A stretch of DNA of 64,000 nucleotides from Urophycis tenuis (lineage: Eukaryota > Chordata > Actinopteri > Gadiformes > Phycidae): positions 384,501-448,500 of the forward strand of contig JAXIVH010000070.1 in NCBI GenBank assembly GCA_036785325.1, in the 5' to 3' direction. Below the pieces are notes generated by a model. It worked only from the letters and a program-made list of their open reading frames with translations. It was not told the DNA's origin and did not search any database. A program made the translations under genes and the position numbers. The first letter of the stretch is position 1; every line of letters starts with the position of its first letter. Positions 12,561-28,698 of the stretch are shown here, one piece after another.

Positions 12561-12815
12561 TCTCCGTATCGGGAGAGGAATCATTTCACCGAGACAAGCC
12601 TGACAGTCGGACCGGAGCTCCAGTATCGCTCACCTGCATTCGGGGGCAGAAAAGACAGTTCAGAGATAATGTCGGTAAGGACATCCAGACGGGGATTTGG
12701 ACCCGTCCTGACCTGGTCCCGACTAGACCTCCAGACCTGCGGACCTGCGGATCTGAAGGAAGAACAACAAACACGGCTTCCGCTCGCGTCAGTCTTCCCG
12801 TGGACGCGTCTACCT
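12561..12815 (-). promoter_or_regulatory. Likely CNOT6L 5' noncoding exon and part of a shared promoter
   Basis: This CpG-richer stretch lies between the CNOT6L start codon and MRPL1. On the minus strand CCCCGAATGCAG is followed by GTGAGCG, a strong donor with its border at 12634. Joined to the exon ending at 10590 it gives no in-frame ATG upstream of MPKDK, so I read it as 5' UTR. A head-to-head promoter with MRPL1 is inferred from the spacing only. Confidence 0.45.
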
Positions 12816-13209
12816 AATATTAGTTGTTATTGATGAATAACCTTTCGTTTAGCACTTATAGGATATATTGTCCTCTTAATGTTTATTTAAGCAATTATAT
12901 TATTAAGTTGTGTGTACCCTGTATGTATTATGCTATTTATGGTCGCTCTAATCTGTGAGCTTTCTCCAGTGGCATGTATTTTACTGAACTAAGTCCTTGT
13001 TTTCAAGTGACTGACGATATTGAATAGTTCCGTCCTTAGCATGTGTTAGTGTTGCTTTTTATGATACAATTCATTTGTTGGTTTTATTTTGTATATTTAT
13101 CTTTAGCACTCGTTGTGTGGTTATAAACATAGACGAGTTATTACCGGCTGTTAGCGGAACTGTCGGGATGAGCTGTTTCCACACGGACCAGCTGCTCTTA
13201 TTTGCAAAC

Positions 13210-16764
<3,555 letters not shown>

Positions 16765-16828
16765 GACCCGAGTCCTCCCGCAGCCCTTCCCTCTCCTGTG
16801 TAAATAATATCTATTCATTACTTTGTTC

Positions 16829-16834
16829 AATAAA
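16829..16834 (+). terminator. MRPL1 poly(A) signal AATAAA
   Basis: A canonical hexamer 65 bases after the MRPL1 stop, followed by GT-rich sequence within 35 bases. Confidence 0.85.
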
Positions 16835-19683
16835 GTCTTGTTCTAAACATACCAGTTGGTTCAGTTGTTATTTTTCAAAGCTGGTTTTGTTAAAGGGCCT
16901 GTGAACCCAAAGTCGGTTTTTGTTGTTGTTGTTGTTGTTGTTGTTGTGGTAAACATGGTAAAATGTCTTGTGTGATCTTGGCAATATATGCCATGATCTA
17001 TGCTTTTTTGTCACTGTTACTAAAGAAGGCCGTCATTTAGAAAGAACAGGTGTGTGTTTGCTCCAGTCTCTCAAGTGGTTAGTGAACAGTCTCCTCCCCT
17101 CCAGACTCAAGCCGTGTCCTGGCTCTGGATGTGTGGTGCTCCGGGCAGTGGGGACCTTTTTATTTGATCTGATTATGGTGCAGAGTGGTGCAATCACACA
17201 TGGTTTGGATGATACATGGACATGTATAATCTTTATGTCTAATCATGAATGATCTCATCTAAAATTTTGAAGGGATTTTTGATTGGTATAAAAATGGCAG
17301 TTTTCTAAATAAGTTAGCGAACATTATCTTATAAACTACAAGTCCGTTTCAGAAGGGAGCAGGAACTTTAAACTACCCATGCACATAGATGGCACCTCTA
17401 TGAACACGTCTACAAAATTGGGTGCTGATATCTCATTCCATGTCATCACAGTGTCAATTAAAGTATTTAATCTTTGCATTATGCACCACTTTGGCTATAG
17501 AGGGCGCAAGATCACACATAAATGGCAGCAGCAATTAAACCGTTGTGTGTGCGCGCGCGCGCGCGTGTATGTCTGCGTGTTCTTATCTGAGTGTGGCATA
17601 TAAACAACACAATATGTTGACAACTAGCCACTTTGATGGTATGGTATGGCAGTTTATAAACATGCATATTTATGTTTGGTTTGTTGCATTCATGATCTAA
17701 TATTAACATTAAATCGATTGATTTGTTCCATTATTTCTCCGATATCGCGAGGGAAGGAAAGTCCGTTGTGCGCATGCTCCTCGTAGAAAGTTCTGGAAGC
17801 GCTCTCACCGTTAATAAAAATGTTAGGTAGACTCTCGGACAACACGCAGATACTTCTTGACAATATACTATTTGGCAACTTGATTTCATTCGAGTACGGA
17901 TACATTATCTTCAATTATTTGGAAACTCTTGTAACTACCACAATTGTTTTTTGCCAGTCAATAAGCACATTGACTTCAACGTTTTCCAAGAGCGGGAAAG
18001 ATTTGGGAGAGACACGTTCCGCGGACATTGGCCTTGGTATTTAGGAGAACGAGATCCAGACGAGGACTGTGATCCTGGTGGGTTCAGCACACACCGCGGT
18101 CATAATTGTCGCTAGCCCTGGATTTCTTATTCTGCCTTTCATACGGTCTGTTATAGAAAGTCACGGTAGACAAGTATACTGCCCGCGTACTGCGCTCCTG
18201 TCTGTGTTGCAGAACTAGGCGGCTAGCTAACACTTGCCTTACCATAAAGTGATTGAATTTCAGGCCTCGTTTACATGAAGGGAAGACGCAGATACTTCCC
18301 TGCGGCTTGGCCTCTCATTTACACTCATTTTTATTACAGAAAACAATTATTTCTAAACTCCGGCCAAAGTGGAGATTTCTGAGAACGTCGGTTATGTGTT
18401 GCCGCGTCGACTGGGAGAAACTGGTTTTTAGGTTCTCAAACGTCACATTATGTGCCAGAAAATGCTAACGTCACGTGAGCGCCCTATGTTTGCAATTTGT
18501 TTGGCTATTTATGCGGGTTTATGTAAATAACAACTTTTTTGAAAACGATGTTGTGTGCACAATGTTTTTATTGAAAACGGAGGGGGAATATTCGTTTCTC
18601 TCAAGACCGGCTATGTGTTAATGTGGCCTCAGTGAATCCAGAAGGCTTTCTTTTCTTGTCTTTGACTGAAGCTACAACTAGCATTCATATATGACGATTC
18701 GATTTGAGGCAAAACTAACAAAATTAAGAAATAACAACATACACAAGTTTTCACATTTCGTACCTGATACAAAATTAGCATAGTTGCTGTTTCAATGCAT
18801 TTCTGACCACGAGGATGCTAACACACGTGACCACGAGAGCTGGCATGACTTGGCTGCTAACCATATTACATTTCAGATCTAGACAACCTAGGAAACGTGA
18901 TTCTTTATCTAATCAGAGTCTGGTATAATGGCACATAATGTTAACTTACAGACAACCAATGTCCTAAGTTCGTTTCAGAAGGATATTCCTGGAGAGATTC
19001 TGCTGCTTATCCGGAGGAACATGAAAAGGGAGGACCCGCTCTACATCCATCAGTGGCAAGTTGTTCCCTATGGCTCCCCCTGCAGCCCTTGCTGGGACAC
19101 CTTTGCTCCCCAGAAGCACATACAAGACCACCAGAAAGGTAACTGAGGTTCTATAGTCCCTGGGGAAATCCGTTACTGTGGGCAACAGCCTACAGAGCCT
19201 CCCCTCATCCCAGGCGGCCAAGCAACTGATTGACAAGATGCGGGAAGTCCTGTCCTCCCGGGGCATTGCACACAGTGGACCAACAACCAGCCATCCGGGG
19301 TCATTCACTTGCCATCAGCTGCCAGGTCAGAGAGTTGGGAGCTTTGGCACTCTCAGAGCCATGCACACCCCAAGAGCCAGCTTTGGCTAGATCCAGAGCT
19401 GCAAACAGATGGCAGATTATTCTTTAGAGCTCTGAGCTGCCCTCACTGGCGCACGACTGGCCTGATTCATGATGATTGAGTGCACCTTAAACATAAGACA
19501 GACCATCTAATGGACTGACCCCACCACAGTCCTTACTTTGCTACAATTGCAATCCTGTCGCTACGAGGTCTTTGATGGAACCCTAGCTGCTGATGTCCAG
19601 GAATTTTCTAAGCTAAGCTAAGTTGGGCAGTGTCCAAATTTTGATACCGTCAAACCTCCTCCCTATTTTACCATGGTATACAG
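16835..19683. other. Intergenic stretch, no host gene seen; possible MITE at 17496-18490
   Basis: A (GTT)n run lies at 16918-16946 and a CG/GT run at 17545-17568. GAGGGCGCAAG near 17498 and an inverted GCGCCCTATG near 18480 may be ends of a nonautonomous element of about 1 kb, with low confidence. Open frames at 18928-19146 (+) and 18964-19308 (-) have no recognisable motif or splice context and are not called genes. Synteny would predict FRAS1 beyond MRPL1, but no FRAS1 exon is seen here. Confidence 0.4.
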
Positions 19684-20189
19684 CATGGGTCGGAATTAGG
19701 CGGCCCGTGGGCCAGATGTGGCCTGCAGGCATGGAACATCTGGCCCGTGAGGTTGTTCCAACTATAATGAACGATAATGAAAAATAATGAAAATAAAAAT
19801 ATAAAATCGGACTGACAGTCTAAAAAATGCTCTTTATTTAGAAACTTCATTTTTCAAAACATAAAAAATTTCCTCAGTCTAATAATGTTTACTTGTTTCA
19901 TCTGGATGAGGGTGAATACACACATTAGCGATGTGCAGCGTGAACGCGCAAAATGCAAAAACAACTGAAATTAGCTGAAACTAGTCCTTAAAACACAGGT
20001 TGTCTTGCTCTCGTCTATGGCTAAGCAAAAATAGTTTGCGCGACTGACACTCGATAATAGTCGATAATGGGCTCTTTGCACGTAGCGCCGCGACGTCATT
20101 TCCGTAAACTTCGAAAGCGGCCGCTTTACTTCCTGTTTACTTTACCTGCCAGCTGATCACTGACAGGTGCCGGCTTGACAGATTGAAAC

Positions 20190-20770
20190 ATGAGCCTTAG
20201 TAAGAACAAAGTTGTATTACAAAGGCAACAAAAACAATATCACGAACATTGCTGTGTACCGGAGTGTACGGCCAGTGCCAAGTTTAACGGTACTCTCAGT
20301 TTCCATGGTTTCCCAAGTAATCAAGAGTTGCGAAAGCGTTGGGTGGTGAATGTTCGCCGGGAACATTACACTATCACAAGCCACTCAAAGGTATGTAGCC
20401 GGCACTTTACCGAGAACCAACTTATACCTCCTAAGTCGTTGGGTGGGAAGAGAAGGCTACAAAAGGGATCTGTGCCAGTACTTTTCAAGTGGAACGATTA
20501 TTCCATCCCTCCACCACGAAGCAGTGTATGGGACCGAGTGAGTCGCCCGGACAACCATGAAGACGACAATGTTGAGTCATTCATGGAGTCATTGAATGAT
20601 GGAGAGCTCCCTGACTCAGAACCTACCCTGGACATGGCACTGAACAAAATTAAGATTTTGGAGGAAGAAATGGAATCGCTAAAGATGGAGATGGAGGGAA
20701 TGAAGCTTGTGTCATCTTTTGGAGTCAACAGATTAGCAGCATCCGACGAGGATACTCGGTACTACACAAG
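20190..20770 (+). CDS. THAP-domain exon of an ISL2EU-like transposase, catalytic part missing
   Basis: The frame starts at ATG 20190 and is open for 193 codons to a splice donor (ACACAAG|GTAGGC at 20770). Residues about 24-95 form a THAP zinc finger. The C2CH ligands are visible as CCVPEC and KVCSRHF, with the conserved Phe and Pro in FHGFP and a terminal VPVLF like the AVPTIF box. THAP domains bind transposon ends in several DNA transposases. Residues about 150-175 form a charged coiled coil (KIKILEEEMESLKMEMEG). In this superfamily a DDE catalytic region normally follows, but none is recognisable up to 21570. The transposase is therefore a 5' remnant. The frame itself has no stop or frameshift, which suggests recent loss of the rest. 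The opposite-strand frame at 20498-20728 is a shadow. Confidence 0.8.
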
Positions 20771-21540
20771 GTAGGCCCTAAGTTTGTTTGTTTATGTTTA
20801 TGAAAGGCCTGACCCATATGTTATACAACGTGTGATGGCATGTATGCCTTTTCTCGTTTTAAATAAATGAATGATTGAATGGATGACAGAGGCTAGGTGG
20901 GGTGGGGTGAGGGGCAGACTAATATAGGAAGAGCGTAAGAAAGACAGAAGGAAAGTTACAATAAAGAGTGAGTGATCAGTGTTGGGCAAGTTACTTCCAA
21001 AATGCAATGTATTATACATTAGGCCTACTAGTTAATGTCTTTGGCAAGTAAACAATATTACTACCGGTATCTCTGAATTGTCATTTTGAGTGAATGTCAT
21101 CAGTGAAATAAAAGAAAGAAGCAACTCTCAATTTTGAAATTGTATATAACAGCTATTTATTGCTGGAAGCATCAACCAAATATTTGCTGTGGCCTGTCTG
21201 CTCAGCAATTATCAAAACAAAGCCCTGATCAAGTCATGGGTTAAGTAATGCTGATGTTATTAAATTTGGTATGGAGTGTGTTCCTACCATTCCCCCTTCT
21301 CACCTCGGTACACCTTGCCTGTGGCTTCTTGTAACTGTTTGTTTTGACAGATAATACACTTTTTATATACATTTCCTTGTCATTGTCATTCATTACGTTG
21401 TGTGGTCTTAAGTTAAATCTGGTTTAAATACAATACCCTAATAATGATTTAACCGTTACATAACAACAGTGACACAGATATATATAATGCATAGGTATAG
21501 TATAAAGAAATATTTTTATTACAGAATAACAAAATCGATC
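20771..21540. other. Noncoding interior of the ISL2EU-like element
   Basis: AT-rich sequence without a recognisable exon. The transposase catalytic exon expected here was not found on either strand. Confidence 0.5.
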
Positions 21541-23633
21541 CATTAATTAATTCAGTGAGTCATTGCAGTTGCTCAATTTCATGCATTGTGCGTTTTTCTC
21601 ATTTCAAAGTACTTTGCCATGTAGGTGTTGAAGTAGAAAAAGTCACCCTTTTGTCTGATTTTTTGTTGTATTTCAATGTTGGTGCGTACCCGCTCAACAA
21701 AGTAATCCTCCTCCGCCCACTCAAAGAAGTCGCACCACCTAAGGCCAGTTATAAGAAGCTGGCCTTGCACTTGCCAAAAATAAGAATGGCTGGTCTTTAA
21801 CTTAAAACTGCCATCGGCTATCTGCAAGTACTTGCACTCGACAAAATTCTTGACATTTGGGCACTGGAGTTGCAGATGGGTCATACACTAGGCCATCTGG
21901 AGAAGCACCGAGCCATGGTGTTTGAGGATGAATGACCAAACCACAGGGTGAGTATTTGACATTGGTACTCTGAGAATACTCCTTTGCTGCATCAAATTCC
22001 ATTTGGGCCCCCCTCTTCATTTGCTCGGTTTGTTTTGTGCCTCTAATCATTCTTTCGGCTAGTGATTCTGCGCTACTGTCACCTCGCACATGGCACACCT
22101 CCCTAAATCGCGACGCTGTAATTCTGGGCTTTCGCAAAATGTGCCAGTCTTGGACTGAGCTCTGGTCTCTCGTTCCTTCCTCAACTTTGTGGGCCATCTC
22201 CATGGACAACTGCAGGCTCAACAGATGCAAATGTTCCTCCTCTGTGCACACCCAATCACACTCTGACGCTGACATTTTGTGGTCCTCTTGAGGTAGACGT
22301 GGAGGTGGTGGAGCATTAGGATGGAGCACCATGTGTCTCGTGGGAGTATAGACAGTTGATAAGACAAAACGCTCCCCCTCTGCATAAGACCAAACTGTGA
22401 CTCCACAAGGCGCTTCTCCACCGACATACCCATGGTTGCCACTAGCGGTAAGTCTAGTGGCTCTAGACCACTGTAGGCTTCTGCCACCTTAAGCAAAGAC
22501 AGGTCAGGAAGCGGCCCAACCACCCCTCTCGTCAGAGTACTCCTTTGAATAAAACAAAAACATAGGCAACTTAATTTTCATACTTACATATACAACTCAA
22601 ATGGCTCTGTTCGAACCTCACTCTCACATATGTCAGCTAACCACTGCTCAAAGATGCCCACACTTACCGCAATCCTCCTTTGCACATCCGTCCTTGTACA
22701 GGCTTGATGACCACCATCTCACCAACTGGTCCTGGTTTTACACCCTGTGAAGTTAAGAACAAGAAGTAAGGTATAAGTGACAGTGTTCAATGTGGCATTA
22801 ATGGTTAGGAAATGTTCAAAGTAAAATGCCAATGCAAAAATAAGAGTTAAACTTACAGCTGTCCGTGGCTTGTGCCATTGTTGTTCTTGCTCTGTACAAC
22901 TGTGGACAGGGGGAACCACTGGAACACTTAGTTGCGAATAGTGGGCTGTTTGAAAGAGCAGGGCCACTGTGTGGTTGCACATAGCATTACCAGCTACGCA
23001 TGAGCACCTGGACATCACCATGATGACAGGCACGGAGTGTCTGAGAACTACCTGTTGATAGTGAAAAAAAATCAGTTAGTATTGTTGTTTTTACCTTTTA
23101 TATTGCTGCCATGACAGAGTACCCTCCATAAACATCAACAAATATAATATGACAGAAGCCAAATTGAACGTGGCCATGATGTAACACAGAATTTGGGTAA
23201 CACTTTACTTGGATACTCCTGCAATAACTACAGGTGGCTAATAATGTGACCAAGAACAGTTTGTAATGATAGATCAGTGAAACACCTATACTATTCACCT
23301 GGAGGTTGCTGTGGTCTTGTTAGCCAACTCGTGAAATAGGATCAACCTTTAGTCTAACAAGCTATTTTGTCATGACACCCCCAAGGTTCCGTTTTGTAGA
23401 CAGTGGCTGCATTCCGAACTGGAGGAAGCATGCTCAACGGACGCCCTTTCAAGGACGCTACGTCATAGAACGCCGACAAGCACTGTTCCAAAGTTGAGAA
23501 CACTCAGAAATTCGCGCCCTTTTCGCACCCTTCGTTTTGAGAATTCTGAAGAATTTTCAAGGATGCATCGATGCATCCTCGTCGACCTAAAACACCCACA
23601 ATCGTGCGTTCACCGGCGGGCTATTTAAAAAAA

Positions 23634-25122
23634 ATGGCAAAAGTCCAGTACGTCTTCAAATGTAAGTGAAGTTATTTTAAAATGTTTTGAAGTATTTGTG
23701 CTGTAATAATTCACCAAGACATGCCGAAAAAAATGTTGAGTGAAGAGACTTCTGTTAAATTTATTTGCAGTGCATGCATATGCTATAGTCTTTTGCATGG
23801 AGTAATTTGTTAATAGTAGCGAACTCCGATAGTAGTGCTACGTAGCCAGACACTTTTTACTCACGACTAACAAGATAACCGATTAGCGCATTTCCCGACC
23901 GTATGACATAAACACATTAATGACTACCTGTTTACTCCTTTTTTTTAGGGTCAGCCCAGCAAACGGAGGAGTTTGTGCGCCTGAGGGGGGCGTTGAAGCA
24001 CCTCTTCACAGGGGGGAGGGATACGGCCATTAATGGCTATAGGTGAGGATTTCTTGCCTGATAACGTTGTTAAACAAATGCACCACCAATGAATTGCAAT
24101 GTTTGTAGTTTTTAAAGAACGTATATAATTATAATGTATGCAATTTACTTATACTGCACATCTATTTTTTAATTTTATATCTACAACTCAGTAAGTCTCT
24201 GTTAGCAATTGCACTATTCATCTACCAATTGCACTGTTCATCTCAATGATGAGTACTATGTATGTATATAGGTTCTCATTTTTTCACCTGATCTGATTTT
24301 AGGAGCTTGCATATAATTTAATCTTGTTTAGGTAAATCTATTTATTGTTTATTGTCTATAGTTTTTTTAATCACACTCCTCTATCCCCTTGTACTGCTGG
24401 TCAATGTGAAATTCTCCTAAGGGGGATTAATAAAGGAATATCTTATCTTATCGTATGTGTTGATAGAGTGTTGATCGAGCAACTTGGCTTGACGGGGAAG
24501 GTGACCCCACAGCAAGCCAAGAAAAAATGGGATAATCTAAAAACAAAATATAAGGTGAGGAGCAAGATGACAGCATTACATTAAGAATGTTCTTACTATG
24601 TCATTGATGTAGGTATAACAGGGAGATGATAGACTGCAAGTATTGCTGGTATAACAGGGACAAGTTAGATTGCTAGTAGCCCAGTTGTTTTGTCTTCCTT
24701 ATTGTCAGGAATGCAAGTGCCCTGCCTCTGGTCAGGGAACTGAAGACGGAGAGCCCACAGCAGGCACATGGCGGTGGTACGCTGTCATGGACGAAATTTT
24801 AGGTAGTTCAGCAGCAGTATCCCCGCCAGTGATCGTGGGCTCTCTCCCCACCAGCTCAAGGCAGGTTAGGGTGAGAGAGGAGGAGGAGGTAGATGAGGAG
24901 GAGGGGAGAGGAGCAGGCGCTGGCGCAGCCCCTGCTGCAGCAGGAGAGCAGCTGGGAGCAGTAGCGGGCGCAGGGGCTGGACCAGCGGCAGGAGCAGTTG
25001 GTGCGCAGGGGAGACGAGAGAGGGAGGATCCCTTCCTCGCTCTCGTTAGGGAGAACATCCTCTACCAGAGGCAGCTGCAAGGGAGAGGTCCGAGCGCTTC
25101 TTCTCGCTCCTCGAGCGATTAG
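23634..25122 (+). CDS. SANT/Myb-like partner protein of Harbinger H1
   Basis: This DNA-binding accessory protein of Harbinger elements is thought to bring the transposase to the nucleus and to the element ends. Four exons join in frame: 23634-23661, 23949-24042, 24467-24554 and 24709-25122. They give 207 residues without a stop or frameshift. The first ATG opens MAKVQYVFKW, so the tryptophan of the SANT fold is built across the first splice. The trihelix continues with EEFVRLRGALKHLF and GLTGKVTPQQAKKKWDNLK. The next exon has the common partner-protein motif TWRWYAVMDEILG, then a long Glu/Gly/Ala-rich low-complexity region and a charged C-terminus. The second intron contains a fragment of a dispersed repeat tail (AAGGGGGATTAATAAAGG, about 24418-24456) 10 bp before the acceptor. 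Intact while its transposase is broken. Confidence 0.82.
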
Positions 25123-25364
25123 TTGAGAGGCGAGAGTGAGGCGCAATTAATAAATTAATTCAAAAATCAAAATTTACACATTGTTTCTTTGTCTTTGTTC
25201 CCCTGCATAATAGTAATTAACCATACTGTGTAAATGTGATGCATAAATGAGGTTCCCAGACAATTAGATTTTTTTTTTAAAGAATAAAATGTTATTAATA
25301 ATGTAAAATGGATGGATGGATGGATGGTTATGTTGGCACAGGCTGTGGAAAGGAAGAGAGGTCT

Positions 25365-27297
25365 TTAGGTTAATACTGAAAGTGTGACACAGTCAGATGA
25401 CATTACTATGTTGGTTATCATATTTATCATATTTACCAAAGCAAAGTAATCATGGTCCTGTGGTGCCACTTGCAAGGGGGTTATGGCATTACTCAAGGCT
25501 GCACGCAAAGGAGCTCCACTGCGGGAGTCAGCGCCACACTCTCTTTCAGGTGGGGGGTCATCTCCCATGGCCAGCCGCGTCCTCCACTGCAACCTCATCT
25601 CCCACACCGATGCATATGTTGTGCAACACTGCACAAGCCACTACCTGCACAAGGTAAAGGTTTAATTAGACAAAGAGGAAGGTAAATTAAATTCTAATAA
25701 TTAGGTCAATCCATAAGCAGTTTTAACAATGACGTACAGTAAGTGGATTAATTATGGGTAATTATGGAATTAAACATACCTTTGGCACAAAGTCACTATG
25801 TACTTCAAGTGCCTCTAAAAAGATACACCTGAAGCGGGTTTTCATCATCCCAAAGGCACGCTCAACAATTGAGCGGGCCCGAGAGTGATGAGTATTGAAC
25901 CTTTGCTCTGCCATGCCTCTGAGTGGCCGCTTATATGGTGTGATAAGCGCCATGGGCTCTAAAAGACATGGGTAACCACCATCACCATCACCTAAGATAA
26001 AATATCCTGGTGGGGGGTAATTGCCAGAAAGGTAAATGAAACTGTTCCTTAGGATACGCGAGTCATGTACACTTCCTGGGAACCCCATATAAGTATCAAT
26101 GAATCGGCCCCGATGGTCACAGACTGCCTGCAACACCATTGAAGGGTACAGCTTCCTGTTTTGGTAGTCTTGACCATCGGGGCCGCCAGGATACTTAATT
26201 CTGATGTGGCATCCATCGATGGCCCCAGCTGCTTTGGTGCAGGGTGCCCTGCCAGTTGGGCAAACCCCCCATGGCTCGGAGCTCCTCCTCACTTTGGGGC
26301 AGCCTAATTATATTTCCCCTGACAGCCACCACCTCCTCAGCAATACTGTGCACCATCCTATGGATTGAGGTAATTGGTATACCAAATACCCGGGAGACCA
26401 CCCGATAGGCTGACCCGGTAGCTATCCAGAACAGGAATACCAGGGTCTCCAATGTTGGCCCCCAAGAGAACCTGGATTGCCTGTCGGCCTAGCCTAAAGT
26501 CAGGGCGGGTGTCCTCTCCCTGAAAGTACCTCTGCAGCACTGGAACGGTCACATTTATTTGGCAGTAATGCCTGGCCTGCAACAACATAATTGAGTGCTT
26601 TTACTGTGCAATATTGTTACTGTACATTATTACTTTCATAATGCGTCTCATAGTTGAGTGTGTAGGTGTATAGATAACAAAAATATCTTGAAAGTGAACT
26701 GGTACACGGGTGTATATATATATATATATATATATAATTGTTAACCTTATGTGTGTTCATGCATGCAGTAGCCTATTCTTTGATATGTTTGGCATAAGAA
26801 TAGCCTTGTCATAACAGTAGCCTTCTCCCTGTTAAGGCAATAAAAGTTGTATGGTTCTAACCTATCCCGCCCAAATAGAGACAAGGGGGGCGTTCACATA
26901 GAGGGATTAAAACGTGTGACATGTGGCGTGGTAGTGCTGTCAGAAAAATGAGCGCTAAATGTCTATTTTGTCAGCAAAATGTGCACAAACGTATGACGCA
27001 TAAAGGTTGCATTTGATAAACTATCAGCTAGACCACATAGTTCTTCATTAGCATGGAGGAATAACATATAAGCCTAAAACAAAATACTTTGCCCTAACAA
27101 ACAATTATGAGAATAAGCTATTCTTAATGCAACAACTAAATTAGATCACATACCTCGCCGTTTTGGTTGCAGAGACGCCGACAGTACAGCAATCTCCTCC
27201 TCCGCTGTACAATCCGCCGATGTTCCACCTCGGCATCCTCCTCCAGCTCGCACCACATCAAATAAAAAAGGAACAGCTCGACAGCAACCGCATCCAT
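25365..27297 (-). pseudogene. Harbinger H1 DDE transposase, frameshifted
   Basis: Three exons are recognisable on the minus strand. Exon 27297-27154 has the short basic N-terminus (MDAVAVELFLFYLMW...). Exon 26576-25780 has the helix-turn-helix and DDE_Tnp_4 catalytic core. Exon 25644-25365 has the C-terminus, starting with VVACAVLHNI. Catalytic acids are visible in GAIDGCHIRI (first Asp), YFILGD (second Asp) and ARSIVERAFGMMKTRF (Glu), with the family motif PGSVHDSRIL. Frame changes are needed near 26450, 26290 and 25565. The second Asp motif carries a six-base expansion (GDGDGGYP instead of GDGGYP). It is therefore inactive as it stands. It is convergent with the SANT-like gene. Confidence 0.85.
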
Positions 27298-28176
27298 CCA
27301 TTTTTCTTCGAAAGAAGCGCGCAGAATAAAAGCGGAAGCGCAGTATAAAAAGCGGAAGCACTCCACACACTAGGAAGTCGTTCCAAACTCCGAATGCTAG
27401 GCAGCACTCCAGCCTCGACTACCAAGAACGCTCCATAGGTCGCGAGTCACAAGTAAGTGCTCTAGCGAGTCGCAGCCTCCAGTTCGGAACACGGCCAGTA
27501 AGCACAATCAAAAACAGTATGCCATTTCAGAAAAAGGGCATGTCAACATGTTAAGTAGGCTACACAAGTAAAGTGTGACTCAGATTTGAGTACTGAACAC
27601 CTTAAACTAGACTTTAACTTAAACTTTACGAACAGCTGAAGCCCAACTCAGAACTCATAAAAGTTGAACTCCAACTCTGATTGAGACTACCAAATGCCCT
27701 ACTTTAGCCGTATGCGGTTTGTCGTTCTTCTTCATGGATCTGAAGCAAATAGCCCGGATAGCTATCTCTCCTGTCACCCTATCTTTATTTGACACTTAAC
27801 AATGGCAAACACAGATTAAAGCAAAATGTACTGAAGTAAGTATACATTAATTTAGATGTTAAGCACTGTCGTATGTCATTAAAGCTCAATGTTTACTAAC
27901 TAGCCTAGCACCATAGCTTCTAGCTATCCAACCACAAAAGATACAATAGGAGACTCACCTTCGTATTCAAACACATAAGAATTCGCGTACATGCTAAATC
28001 CCTTCTCCAACTTGCTCTTCGGGGCTTTCGCTGACGCTTTACAAATGCGATGGACATCGTTTATTGTCATCTTCGGCAGGTCTGTCAGGCATCGACTGTA
28101 GAAGAGAGCCATCTCTAGGCAACCGGAAGCGAGTGAGCCGCATTTCATGAACGCGGAATTGACGTGCAAAGAGCCC

Positions 28177-28698
28177 ATTGCAGCCTGCACTGCATCGGAC
28201 AGCACTTCTATGCGGCGGACAGCGGACTTCGCAGAGAGGGACATTTGTTTCATTGATCCGATCACACACTACCCATCGACTTGTCGGTATCCAGTTCCTC
28301 CAAAACTGTCACCATCATCTCTTTGAAGACCTTTGCATCAAGAAATGGATTGTTGTGCTTTGCGAGTACCCACAACACTTTCAGAGATGCGCTGGTTACC
28401 TTCTGTTGGGATGTGAGGGCTCGCACCAGGATCCTGTTGCTGTGTGCATAACCACCTTTGAGTGCTTGGATTTTGCGCTTTCGTACCTCTGTCTTCGGAG
28501 GGAATGGATCCTTGAAATTAGCATGCTTCGTTTCGTGGTGCCGTCTAATATTGTACTCTTTGCATAAGGAGAGATCAGGCATGTCGGCTTTGCATTAATA
28601 AAACTGGGGAGGAAGAAGACGTGGTTCTCTGTCCATTCTTCATGAAAGACACTGTTTTCGCTCATAACTTTTCTCTTGAGATTTTTTGATAGAGCCAT
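28177..28698 (-). pseudogene. N-terminal fragment of the outer hAT transposase
   Basis: On the minus strand MALSKNLKRKVMSENSVFHE opens a BED-type zinc-finger region. It changes frame to CKEYNIRRHHETKHANF, the typical C..H..H end of the finger in GTF2IRD2/ZBED-like hAT proteins. A further frame change leads to QMSLSAKSAVRRIEVLSDAV, a helix found in the same proteins. The frame then runs into the inserted ISL2EU-like element at 28176. At least two frameshifts, and no catalytic domain. The same helix (RSAVHRIEVLSDAVQAA) occurs in the copy at 56679-57093. Confidence 0.75.

Larger units (their letters stand above)
23405..27496. mobile_element. PIF/Harbinger element H1 (innermost layer of the nest)
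   Basis: The left end GGCTGCATTCCGAACTGGAGG and the right end CTCCAGTTCGGAACACGGCC form an imperfect inverted repeat of about 20 bp. Both sides have AGT (23402-23404 and 27497-27499), a 3-bp duplication as expected for Harbinger. It carries a plus-strand SANT-like gene and a convergent minus-strand DDE transposase. A (TA)n array lies at 26713-26737. Length 4.1 kb. Confidence 0.88.
21579..28148 (-). pseudogene. SWIM zinc-finger plus YqaJ nuclease gene of the ISL2EU-like element, split by an insertion
   Basis: Pieces on the minus strand follow in order. Exon 28148-27959 (MKCGSLASGC...NSYVFEYE) ends at a GTGAGT donor. A SWIM zinc finger at about 23033-22860 shows CSCVAGNAMCNHTVALLF. A short exon 22735-22672 reads GVKPGPVGEMVVIKP. 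A YqaJ/lambda-exonuclease-like domain at about 22520-21579 shows WHILRKPRITASRF, GASPDGLVYDP, VECKYLQ and WQVQGQL. In this fold the Asp of SPDG and the Glu and Lys of ECK coordinate metal. Frameshifts are needed near 22330 (between the 22523-22218 and 22332-21802 frames) and near 21880. The 4.1-kb Harbinger element lies in the intron between the first exon and the SWIM exon. The role in transposition is not established; an end-processing nuclease is a guess from the fold. Confidence 0.75.
20069..28176. mobile_element. ISL2EU/IS4EU-like DNA transposon (middle layer), 8.1 kb with its insert
   Basis: The ends are GGGCTCTTTGCACGT (20069) and ACGTGCAAAGAGCCC (to 28176), a perfect 15-bp inverted repeat. 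It is flanked by AT on both sides (20067-20068, 28177-28178). The related hAT copy at 56679-57093 shows this site without the insertion, where hAT sequence runs on through a single AATT. The coding content is a THAP-domain exon (plus strand) and a SWIM/YqaJ protein (minus strand), the pair I associate with the ISL2EU superfamily. The DDE catalytic part is missing, and 23405-27496 is a further insertion. Confidence 0.8.

Noticed and set aside
18928..19308. Overlapping frames of 72 and 114 codons on opposite strands
   Set aside because: No recognisable motif, splice context or repeat boundary; treated as chance.
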